DNA from: an uncultured Parasphingopyxis sp. | GTDB lineage: Bacteria; Pseudomonadota; Alphaproteobacteria; Sphingomonadales; Sphingomonadaceae | DNA: 8,090 nt | Assembly: GCA_905479515.1 (NCBI GenBank) | Contig: CAJQMX010000286.1 | Coordinates: 1-8,090 of the forward strand | Direction of reading: 5' to 3' | Shown here: in pieces, positions 1 to 5,816 of the stretch | How positions within the stretch are numbered: the stretch's first letter is position 1 | Layout: every line of letters begins with the position of its first letter | Program-made: the position numbers and the translations under genes | The notes under the pieces: generated by a model | The model's database searches: none | What the model was told of the DNA's origin: nothing | The model's input: only the letters and a program-made list of their open reading frames with translations

Positions 1-408
1 GGGTCGAAAGTGGTGGTCGGCGATGGCCCGGCGCGAACAGCATTGGAACGGCGTTATCCGGACGTGGTTTTTCTAGGCGCTTTGTCTGGCTCGGAATTGG
101 CGGGTGCCTATGCCGGTGCCGATGTGTTTGTGTTTCCCAGCAAGACGGACACATTCGGGCTGGTGATGATCGAAGCGCTTGCATCGGGAGTGCCGGTGGC
201 GGCCTATCTGGTTCCCGGGCCACTGGATGTGGTCAACGCTGAGGTGGCCTGTCTTGACCCCGATCTCGATACCGCGATTGCCGAAGCACTGACCCGGGAT
301 CGAACAGCCTGTGCCAATTATGGTGGCCAATTTACATGGGAACGCAGCGCGCGGGAATTTCTGGGCGCGCTTGTGCCCATCACGTGGGAGTTTGACAAAG
401 CGGCCTGA
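1..408 (+). CDS. Glycosyltransferase, GT4/GT-B family (3' part only)
   Basis: This is the C-terminal part, about 135 residues, of a GT-B fold glycosyltransferase that transfers a sugar from a nucleotide-sugar donor. The frame is open from base 1, so the true start lies upstream. The GTG at base 10 is an internal Val codon inside the strand motif VVVGDGP, which is typical of the first strand of the donor-binding domain. The segment from about residue 49, KTDTFGLVMIEALASGVPVA, is the nucleotide-sugar binding signature. The usual E-x7-E pair appears as D-x7-E. The following YLVPGPLDVV resembles versions I associate with glycolipid-type GT4 enzymes of Alphaproteobacteria. The acceptor cannot be judged without the N-terminal domain. 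Membrane glycolipid synthesis is an inference, and polysaccharide synthesis is possible. A hairpin at 484-510 could terminate its transcript. The family call is firm; the substrate is unknown. Confidence 0.88.
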   Translation, partial: GSKVVVGDGPARTALERRYPDVVFLGALSGSELAGAYAGADVFVFPSKTDTFGLVMIEALASGVPVAAYLVPGPLDVVNAEVACLDPDLDTAIAEALTRDRTACANYGGQFTWERSAREFLGALVPITWEFDKAA

Positions 409-442
409 GGATCACCGCTGCCGGGTACGCGCAGGGCCGCTA

Positions 443-471
443 TTGCTCTTATCGCATCGCTCCCCTAAATA
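443..471 (+). promoter_or_regulatory. Candidate sigma-70 promoter for trcR
   Basis: TTGCTC (443-448) and TAAATA (466-471) are separated by 17 bases, the ideal spacing for a housekeeping sigma-70 promoter. Transcription would start near 478. The 5' end of the RNA would then fold into the hairpin at 484-505 before reaching the ribosome binding site GGAG (518-521, 6 nt before the ATG at 528). The site was identified by eye and has no experimental support. Confidence 0.45.
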
Positions 472-483
472 GATGTCATATTC

Positions 484-510
484 GGCCGTCCCGTGAGGGG
501 CGGCCCTTTT
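484..510 (+). terminator. GC-rich hairpin with T-run: terminator or trcR leader stem-loop
   Basis: Bases 484-492 (GGCCGTCCC) pair with 497-505 (GGGGCGGCC) in a 9-bp stem with one G.U pair. The stem is closed by the GNRA-type tetraloop GTGA (493-496) and followed by CTTTTATT. This has the shape of a Rho-independent terminator for the upstream glycosyltransferase gene. However, it lies between the best promoter candidate (443-471) and the trcR ribosome binding site, only 17 nt before the ATG. It could therefore act as a 5' stabilising stem or an attenuator of trcR. The T-run is short (four T), which weakens the terminator reading. Confidence 0.6.
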
Positions 511-527
511 ATTATCCGGAGCATATC

Positions 528-1313
528 ATGTCCCATCCCCTGATGCCGCACGCAACCGCCAGCTGGCTGGTCGACAATAGCGCGCTTTCATTTGAACAGA
601 TCGCAGATTTCTGCGGTTTGCACATTCTCGAAGTGCAGGCGATTGCCGACGATACGGCCGCGACGAAGCTCACCGGCCGCGATCCTATTGCCGCCCATGA
701 AGTGACGATGGAAGAGATCGAAAAGGCGCAGGCTGATCCTGACTATCGCATGGAAATGCTTAAAGGCCCCGAACAGGTTCGCCGTACTAAAGGTCCGCGT
801 TATACGCCCGTTTCCAAGCGTCAGGACAAGCCAGACGGCATTGCCTGGCTGCTCCGTAACCATCCTGAAATTTCGGATGCGCAGGTTGGCAAGCTGATCG
901 GTACCACGCGCAACACGATCCACGCGATCCGCGATCGTACGCACTGGAATATCGTCGAGATCGTTCCGAAAGACCCGGTTACCCTGGGCCTGTGTTCGCA
1001 GCGCGAGCTGGACGCGGTTGTGACCAAAGCGGCGAAGAAGGCCGGCATCGAAGCGCCGAAAGACGAAACGATGGAAGGCGATCGCGCCGCACTGATCGAA
1101 GAGCTGCGCAACGAACGCCGCGAAGCTGTTGCCGAAGCCGAAGCAGCCCTGGCTGCTGAAGCTGCAGAAGCGGCTGGCGAAAATGTGGAACCGGCTGCCG
1201 AGCCAGAAGGCGAAAAAACCCCGGGCGGCTGGCCCGATATGCCTGCTGAAAATGCGCCGGCCAAGCAGCTTCCCGAAGGCGCGGAAGAGCTGTTTCGGAA
1301 GAAAGACGACTAA
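528..1313 (+). CDS. trcR: DUF1013 / TrcR-type cell-cycle transcriptional regulator
   Basis: The 261-residue protein belongs to the alphaproteobacterial DUF1013 family, named in databases as cell cycle transcriptional regulator TrcR. It should act in the cytoplasm with DNA or RNA polymerase; this role is family knowledge recalled, not shown here. Two helix-turn-helix-like blocks are visible. One is near residues 12-40 (ASWLVDNSALSFEQIADFCG) and the other near 101-141, around GIAWLLRNHPEISDAQVGKL followed by TRNTIHAIRDRTHW. A basic linker (83-101) lies between them. Residues about 183-230 form an Ala/Glu-rich helical, probably coiled-coil stretch. A Pro-containing segment follows, and the protein ends in charged ELFRKKDD. 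The ATG is supported by GGAG at 518-521. The gene appears monocistronic, with a promoter candidate at 443-471 and a 71-bp gap to the acyl-CoA ligase gene. Confidence 0.88.
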   Translation: MSHPLMPHATASWLVDNSALSFEQIADFCGLHILEVQAIADDTAATKLTGRDPIAAHEVTMEEIEKAQADPDYRMEMLKGPEQVRRTKGPRYTPVSKRQDKPDGIAWLLRNHPEISDAQVGKLIGTTRNTIHAIRDRTHWNIVEIVPKDPVTLGLCSQRELDAVVTKAAKKAGIEAPKDETMEGDRAALIEELRNERREAVAEAEAALAAEAAEAAGENVEPAAEPEGEKTPGGWPDMPAENAPAKQLPEGAEELFRKKDD

Positions 1314-1329
1314 AAATCTTGGTCTTTTT
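1302..1329 (+). terminator. Weak possible terminator after trcR
   Basis: AAAGAC (1302-1307) can pair with GTCTTT (1322-1327), running into a T-rich end at 1325-1329. The stem is short and AT-rich, the loop is 14 nt, and the left arm lies inside the last codons of trcR. The element may slow or end transcription, but read-through into the acyl-CoA ligase gene is just as plausible. Confidence 0.25.
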
Positions 1330-1333
1330 ACCT

Positions 1334-1343
1334 ACAGGCCTGT
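1334..1343. repeat. 10-bp perfect palindrome upstream of the acyl-CoA ligase gene
   Basis: ACAGGCCTGT reads the same on both strands and sits 41 bp before the ligase ATG, just upstream of the candidate -35 element at 1351. Its position would suit an operator, but a 10-bp palindrome can arise by chance and no regulator is encoded nearby that obviously matches it. Confidence 0.25.
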
Positions 1344-1350
1344 CAGTAAT

Positions 1351-1378
1351 TTGATCTCGTGCAAAGCCTTGCTATAGG
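1351..1378 (+). promoter_or_regulatory. Candidate promoter of the acyl-CoA ligase gene, possibly leaderless
   Basis: TTGATC (1351-1356) and TATAGG (1373-1378) are 16 bases apart, each matching four of six consensus positions. The predicted start, six to seven bases after the -10, falls on or beside the ATG at 1385. The RNA would then have little or no leader. AGGGC (1376-1380) could instead serve as a ribosome binding site if transcription comes from trcR. Confidence 0.33.
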
Positions 1379-1384
1379 GCGAAC

Positions 1385-3052
1385 ATGGTTGAGATTCCGG
1401 ACATCTGGCGCAAGAATTACAAGCATCCCGAACCGTGGGACCGGAGCTTTGCGCCGCTCACGGTGCCGCAAATGTTTGCGAACAGCGCAGCAGCGCATCC
1501 GGACGCCTATCTCGCCGATTTCATGGGCCGGAAATACAGCTATGCCGATGTCCGCCTTGGCGTGAATCGCGTTGCGCGTGGCTTGCAGAAGCTGGGCATC
1601 AAAAAGGGTGACCGGGTGGGGATATTCCTCCCCAATGTGCCGCATTATCTCGCTGCCTATTATGGCGCGATGAAAATGGGCGCGACGGTCGTCAATTTCT
1701 CGCCACTCTACACGGTTGATGAGCTGTCTCATCAGGTTGAGGATTCGGGCACAAAAATCCTGTTCACCCTTTCTGCGAAGGCGCTGCTGCCAACGGCGCT
1801 TGAGGTGCTGGACAACTCCTCGCTCGAGAAACTCGTCGTTGGCACAGTCGTCGAGGCGCTGCCGCTCGCAAAATCCCTCATGTTCCGCGTGTTCAAGGGC
1901 GGTGAGTCCGTCGATATACCCAAGCGCCGGGATGTCATCCCGTTTAGCGAGTTGGTCGACAACAGGGGTGATGTTGGCCGTGTGCCCATCGATCCGCGCA
2001 AGGATATCGCGCTGATCCAATATACCGGCGGTACTACGGGCACGCCAAAAGGCGCGATGCTCACCCATCAGAACATCACCGCCAATGCGCGCCAGATAAA
2101 CGCACTCGATCCGGAACCGGGTGCCGAAGACCGGATCATGGGCGTGCTCCCATTCTTTCATGTCTTTGCCAATGCGACGGTTCTCAACCGCACCGTGCTG
2201 AGGGGCGGGGAGATCGTCATGCTGCCGCGCTGGAATGCCGCGCAGGCGCTCAAGGCGATCGAACGCACCAAGGCGACCGCGCTGCCTGGCGTCCCGACCA
2301 TGTATACCGCTCTGCTCGATCATCCAAAAACGGCATCGACCGATTTCAGTTCACTCAGAGTCTGCATTTCCGGCGGCGCGCCGCTGCCGGCCGAAACCAA
2401 GGCCAAGTTTGAGGCGATGACAGGCTCCAAGCTGGTCGAAGGCTATGGCCTGACCGAGAGCTCAGGCGTCGTGTCCTGCAACCCTTATGATGGTGAAAAC
2501 AAGACCGGGTCCATCGGCCAACCCATCGCCGGAACGATCGTCAAGCTGGTCGACAAGGAAGATCCCAACGAGATGGCGCCGGAAGGGGAACCCGGGGAGA
2601 TCGTCATAGCCGGGCCGCAGATCATGTATGGCTATTGGAATAGGCCCGATGCCGACGATCAGATTCTGTATGACGGATTCCTGCGTACCGGCGATGTCGG
2701 CAGGATAGACGAGGATGGCTATATCTTCATCGTCGATCGGCTGAAGGACATGATCGCCGTGTCCGGCTTCAAGGTATTCCCGAGCCAGCTCGAAGACATT
2801 CTCTACAAACACCCGGCGGTGAAAGAGGCGCTCGTGATCGGTGTTCCCGATCCCTATACGGGCGAGAAGCCCAAGGCCTTTGTGACGCTGGAAAAGGGTA
2901 CGGACGCTAGCGGTGAAATGCTCGCCGAATGGCTCAATCCTAAGCTCGGCAAGCATGAACGGGTGGATGCCGTTGTCGTTCGTGACGAACTTCCGAAAAC
3001 GATGATTGGCAAGCTCGATCGCAAGGCTTTGCGGGCTGAAGAAGCGGCTTAG
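1385..3052 (+). CDS. AMP-forming long-chain fatty-acyl-CoA ligase (FadD-like)
   Basis: The 555-residue protein is a full-length member of the ANL (acyl-CoA synthetase) superfamily. It activates a carboxylic acid with ATP to an acyl-adenylate and then to the acyl-CoA thioester, normally feeding beta-oxidation or lipid synthesis. All core motifs are present: the phosphate-binding loop YTGGTTGTPKG (213-223), YGLTES (354-359), the ribose-contacting RTGD (434-437), the hinge and FACS-type region DRLKDMI..SGFKVFP (451-466), and the catalytic Lys of PKTMIGKLDRK (Lys543). Length and motif wording fit medium/long-chain ligases better than acetyl-CoA synthetase, but chain length and aromatic acids cannot be excluded. 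The ATG start gives a typical N-terminus. The stop lies one base from that of the convergent oxidoreductase gene. Confidence 0.9.
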   Translation: MVEIPDIWRKNYKHPEPWDRSFAPLTVPQMFANSAAAHPDAYLADFMGRKYSYADVRLGVNRVARGLQKLGIKKGDRVGIFLPNVPHYLAAYYGAMKMGATVVNFSPLYTVDELSHQVEDSGTKILFTLSAKALLPTALEVLDNSSLEKLVVGTVVEALPLAKSLMFRVFKGGESVDIPKRRDVIPFSELVDNRGDVGRVPIDPRKDIALIQYTGGTTGTPKGAMLTHQNITANARQINALDPEPGAEDRIMGVLPFFHVFANATVLNRTVLRGGEIVMLPRWNAAQALKAIERTKATALPGVPTMYTALLDHPKTASTDFSSLRVCISGGAPLPAETKAKFEAMTGSKLVEGYGLTESSGVVSCNPYDGENKTGSIGQPIAGTIVKLVDKEDPNEMAPEGEPGEIVIAGPQIMYGYWNRPDADDQILYDGFLRTGDVGRIDEDGYIFIVDRLKDMIAVSGFKVFPSQLEDILYKHPAVKEALVIGVPDPYTGEKPKAFVTLEKGTDASGEMLAEWLNPKLGKHERVDAVVVRDELPKTMIGKLDRKALRAEEAA

Positions 3053-3086
3053 ACTAGCCTTGGCTGCGTTCTTTCATCAGCCGCTT
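3042..3086. repeat. Inverted repeat spanning two convergent stop codons
   Basis: AAGCGGCT (3042-3049) and AGCCGCTT (3079-3086) are perfect 8-bp inverted arms, 29 nt apart. They enclose both stop codons (TAG 3050-3052 on +, TAG 3056-3054 on -). A small AGCC-TT-GGCT hairpin (3056-3065) lies inside. Each transcript could form a stem here, but there is no T-run, so this is not a standard intrinsic terminator. Both arms are also coding sequence, so the match may be chance. Confidence 0.3.
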
Positions 3087-4349
3087 GTGCGTCGATTCAA
3101 CTTCACGAAAAGCTGCAAAAACAGAGCGTTCGGGCGCGGTCTCGCCAGTCTTCCCCAAAGCGTAGAGCTGGCTGTAAAACCAGTAGATTGTGGCAAAACT
3201 GTCGACCGCTTTGACGAGTTGAAAGCGCTTCAAAAAGCCGAGCCATGAGGGAAGAAGGGCGAGCCTGTCTTCGGGGGTCGGCAATTTTTCCAGTCCCGCA
3301 AAAAGCTGGTTTGCAGCATCGGGCATATGGCAGAAGGGGCGTCCGATACCGATCACATCGGCGGCGCCGCTCTCAAGCGCATAGTCCATTGCCGCGCGGC
3401 TGCGGAAACCGCCGGTCACCATCAGCGGGACAGAGACCTTCTCCTGCATCGCCAAAGCGAATTCGACGAAATAGGCTTCCCGTTTGGCGGTTGATGGCGC
3501 GACATTCTGCGTCTCTTCGCTCTCCATGCCTTCAACGCCGAGCAGTTTGGGCTGTTCGTAATTGCCACCGGAAATTTCCAGCAGATCGATTCCCGCATCG
3601 GCCAGCCATTGGGCGACCTGCAAACTCTCCTCAAACTGAAAGCCACCGCGCTGGAAATCTGCGCTGTTGAGTTTCACGGACAGGGGAAAATCTGCGCCCA
3701 CGGCTTCGCGCACCGCTGCGACGGTCTCGAGCAGGAAGCGCGCGCGATTCTCCAGCGGCCCGCCATAAATGTCATCGCGTTGATTGGCGCGGGGCGAGAG
3801 AAAGGATGACAGGAGATACCCATGGGCTGCGTGAATTTGCGCGCCGGTAAAGCCCGCATCCTTCACCGCCCTGGAGGCAATCACAAACCGATCGCGAATA
3901 TCGTGTATCTCGTCAATCGTCAGGGCAACGGGTTCGCCAAACTGGCCGCCGGGCAGGCCGATCTTTACAGCCGATGGTGCCTTGGGATGCGGATTGACCG
4001 CTGCCTGGGTCTGGCGTCCGCCATGGCTGATCTGGGCCCAGAAGTGATTTCCGCTCCGCGTTGCAACTGCTGCCAGTCGCGCAAGGCGAGTGGCCAGCAC
4101 CGCATTGGGTTCGCCCTGAATGACGATATTGCCGGGCCGTTCCAGATGATCGCGATCAACCTGTATATTGCCGGAAAGCAGCATACCCGCGCCGCCGTTC
4201 GACCAGATGCCGTATAGCCGCTCAAGCTCGTCCGTCGGCACGCCGTCCGGGGTCGCCAGACCCTCTGTCATCGCCGCTTTCGCTATGCGATTCGGCAAGA
4301 CCGCGCCACAAGGAAGGGAGAGCGGCTCGGTGAGCCCGGGTCTGCTCAT
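3054..4349 (-). CDS. Old Yellow Enzyme family NADH:flavin oxidoreductase
   Basis: The 431-residue protein is an FMN-dependent TIM-barrel ene-reductase/dehydrogenase of the OYE family. These enzymes usually reduce the C=C bond of alpha,beta-unsaturated carbonyls with NAD(P)H. Visible features are KAAMTEG (24-30) at the FMN si-face, AQISHGGRQ (105-113), and the substrate-anchoring His pair HAAHGY (His173, His176) with Tyr178. Further on come the signature SPRANQRDDIYGG (185-197), VTGG (311-314) and GIGRPF (334-339) for FMN phosphate. The strand usually carrying the FMN-contacting Arg reads SVKLN, with Lys226. There is no Fe-S or second flavin domain as in 2,4-dienoyl-CoA reductase. A C-terminal extension of about 90 residues is aromatic-rich (near 380-396). 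Its ATG overlaps the ALDH stop codon (ATGA) and no clear Shine-Dalgarno is seen, so translational coupling is likely. The substrate is unknown. Confidence 0.88.
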   Translation of the reverse strand: MSRPGLTEPLSLPCGAVLPNRIAKAAMTEGLATPDGVPTDELERLYGIWSNGGAGMLLSGNIQVDRDHLERPGNIVIQGEPNAVLATRLARLAAVATRSGNHFWAQISHGGRQTQAAVNPHPKAPSAVKIGLPGGQFGEPVALTIDEIHDIRDRFVIASRAVKDAGFTGAQIHAAHGYLLSSFLSPRANQRDDIYGGPLENRARFLLETVAAVREAVGADFPLSVKLNSADFQRGGFQFEESLQVAQWLADAGIDLLEISGGNYEQPKLLGVEGMESEETQNVAPSTAKREAYFVEFALAMQEKVSVPLMVTGGFRSRAAMDYALESGAADVIGIGRPFCHMPDAANQLFAGLEKLPTPEDRLALLPSWLGFLKRFQLVKAVDSFATIYWFYSQLYALGKTGETAPERSVFAAFREVESTHKRLMKERSQG

Positions 4350-5710
4350 TCAGGCAGCATCACATTCTTCAGGTTCATGAACTCATGCAGCCCGTGGGAT
4401 CCCAGTTCCCGGCCATGACCAGAGCGCTTGATACCGCCAAAGGGCGCATAGGGATCGGACGCCAGCAGCTGGTTGATAGCCGTCATGCCTGCCTCAATAT
4501 CGCGGATGAAGCGTTCCTTCTCGCTTTCCAGATTGGTCCAGGCGCTGGAGCCCAAGCCGAAGGGAATATTGTTCGCAACCTCAATGGCTTCGTCGATATC
4601 CTTGACCTTGAAGACCATGGCGACAGGCCCGAAAAACTCTTCGCGCGCGATGGGCGCGCCTTCGGGAATGTCGGTGAGAATGGCAGGTGTCATCCATGCC
4701 CCGGGCTTGTCCGGAATGTCGCCGCCATAAAGTTTGGTGGCGCCTTGCTGCACGGCTTTTTCAAGCTGCTCTGCGATTTCGTTGCGCGCGTCCTCGCTCG
4801 ACAATGGGCCCATTTCAGTGGCTTCGTCTGTCGGGTCGCCAATCTTGATCGTTTTCACGCCTTCGACGAAGATTTCCATGAACTCATCATAGACATCTTC
4901 ATGGACGATCATCCGCTTGCCGCAGACACAGCTTTGCCCGGCATTTTGCAGGCGGGCCGTTACCGCTGTCGCGGCGGCTTTTTTGATATCGGCGCTCGGC
5001 ATCACGATGAACGGATCTGACCCGCCCAGTTCCAGCACAACTTTTTTCAGGTTGAAGCCCGCGGCTTCCGCGACCTTCTGGCCGGCATATTCGCTGCCGG
5101 TGATCGTGACCGCCACGACCCGGTCATCGGCGATAATACCGGCGACCTTGGACGAACTGATATGGAGATTCTGGAACAGGCCTTCCGGTCCGCCGGCATC
5201 AAGCACAATTTTCTCCAGAGCAGCGGCGCATCCGGGGGTCGAGCTGGCATGTTTGAGCAGGCCCACATTCCCGGCCATGATCGTCGGCGCCATGAAGCGC
5301 ACGACCTGCCAGAACGGATAGTTCCAGGGCATGACGGCAAGCACCGGTCCATAGGGGAGCCAGCGCGAAACGGATCGGCCAGTCACCAGCTTTTGCTCGG
5401 TTGCTGCAAGCATGCCGGGGCCATTTTCCGCATAAAAGCGAAACGCCTTTTCGCATTTGTCCATTTCGGTGAGCGCCTGTTTGACAGGCTTGCCCATTTC
5501 CTTGGTCACGATGGCGGCGAGTGTTGCGCGTTGTGCCGCGAATTGATCGGCAATTTTTGTCAGCAGGTCAGTCCGTGTCTGATAATCGGTATCGCGCCAT
5601 TGACGGAAAGTTTCGGCTGATTTGGCCAGCTTCGCTTCGATCTGATCGTCGTTCAATGCGGGGAAGGTTTCGCCTTCTTCTCCAGTGGCCGGATTGACTT
5701 GCGTAGGCAT
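4346..5710 (-). CDS. Succinate-semialdehyde dehydrogenase-like NAD(P)-dependent aldehyde dehydrogenase
   Basis: The 454-residue protein is a complete ALDH-superfamily enzyme oxidising an aldehyde to a carboxylate. Catalytic features are MPWN (Asn130), LLKHAS (Lys153, cofactor), ITGSEYAGQ (203-211), the general base in LELGGSDPF (Glu227), the nucleophile in NAGQSC (Cys261), and EEFFGP (357-362). The ELGGSDPF wording and length resemble the Sad (YneI) branch of succinate-semialdehyde dehydrogenases, so succinic semialdehyde or a related aldehyde is likely, not proven. I chose the ATG at 5710 because GGGGGAA (complement of 5718-5724) lies about 8 nt before it and the family motif NPATGE follows directly. 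An in-frame GTG at 5743 would add 11 unusual residues. It is the first gene of an operon with the OYE gene (4-bp overlap). Confidence 0.9.
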   Translation of the reverse strand: MPTQVNPATGEEGETFPALNDDQIEAKLAKSAETFRQWRDTDYQTRTDLLTKIADQFAAQRATLAAIVTKEMGKPVKQALTEMDKCEKAFRFYAENGPGMLAATEQKLVTGRSVSRWLPYGPVLAVMPWNYPFWQVVRFMAPTIMAGNVGLLKHASSTPGCAAALEKIVLDAGGPEGLFQNLHISSSKVAGIIADDRVVAVTITGSEYAGQKVAEAAGFNLKKVVLELGGSDPFIVMPSADIKKAAATAVTARLQNAGQSCVCGKRMIVHEDVYDEFMEIFVEGVKTIKIGDPTDEATEMGPLSSEDARNEIAEQLEKAVQQGATKLYGGDIPDKPGAWMTPAILTDIPEGAPIAREEFFGPVAMVFKVKDIDEAIEVANNIPFGLGSSAWTNLESEKERFIRDIEAGMTAINQLLASDPYAPFGGIKRSGHGRELGSHGLHEFMNLKNVMLPE

Positions 5711-5730
5711 GATGTAATTCCCCCAATTTT

Positions 5731-5740
5731 GACAGCTGTC
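5731..5740. repeat. 10-bp perfect palindrome in the ALDH leader
   Basis: GACAGCTGTC is self-complementary and lies 20 bp upstream of the ALDH start codon, between the candidate -10 (5760-5765) and the Shine-Dalgarno. In this position a bound repressor could block elongation of the ALDH-OYE operon. The function is inferred from position only. Confidence 0.3.
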
Positions 5741-5759
5741 CACTGACCCTTGCGAATCT

Positions 5760-5787
5760 CATATAGCGTGAGGCTCTTGCTTGACCA
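5760..5787 (-). promoter_or_regulatory. Candidate promoter of the ALDH-OYE operon
   Basis: On the minus strand TGGTCA (5787-5782) and TATATG (5765-5760) are separated by 16 bases, each with four of six consensus matches. The predicted start near 5753 gives a leader of about 40 nt that contains the palindrome at 5731-5740 and the GGGGGAA ribosome binding site. The -35 overlaps that of the opposite xseB promoter. Confidence 0.3.
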
Positions 5788-5810
5788 TAGCTTGGTCGCT
5801 CGCCCATAGC
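5781..5810 (+). promoter_or_regulatory. Candidate promoter of xseB-ispA-coaD, possibly leaderless
   Basis: TTGACC (5781-5786), preceded by C as in many alphaproteobacterial -35 boxes, is followed after 18 bases by CATAGC (5805-5810). Six bases later comes the xseB ATG (5817), so the RNA may start at or near the start codon. There is no convincing Shine-Dalgarno just before this ATG, which agrees with leaderless initiation. The -10 is weak (three of six). Confidence 0.33.
5783..5797. repeat. Inverted repeat overlapping both divergent -35 elements
   Basis: GACCATAGCTTGGTC has perfect 5-bp arms (GACCA / TGGTC) around TAGCT. It overlaps the -35 candidates of both the xseB and ALDH promoters, so a protein binding here could control both directions. 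The short arms mean a chance match is possible. Confidence 0.25.
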
Positions 5811-5816
5811 GACAGC

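Noticed and set aside
1343..2323. A 326-codon open frame on the minus strand opposite the acyl-CoA ligase gene
   Set aside because: The sense strand encodes all ANL motifs. The antisense translation has a skewed His/Arg/Ile composition and no recognisable domain.
3822..4217. Plus-strand frames opposite the OYE-family gene
   Set aside because: They are shadows of the FMN oxidoreductase, which carries the full OYE signature on the other strand. There is no ribosome binding site or domain support.
4385..5020. A 211-codon plus-strand frame opposite the ALDH gene
   Set aside because: The minus-strand ALDH has intact catalytic residues throughout this interval, and the opposite frame has no recognisable motif.
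5711..5743. Upstream GTG start (5743) adding MDSCQNWGNYI to the ALDH
   Set aside because: The added residues do not fit the family. The strong GGGGGAA ribosome binding site lies inside this extension and is placed for the ATG at 5710.
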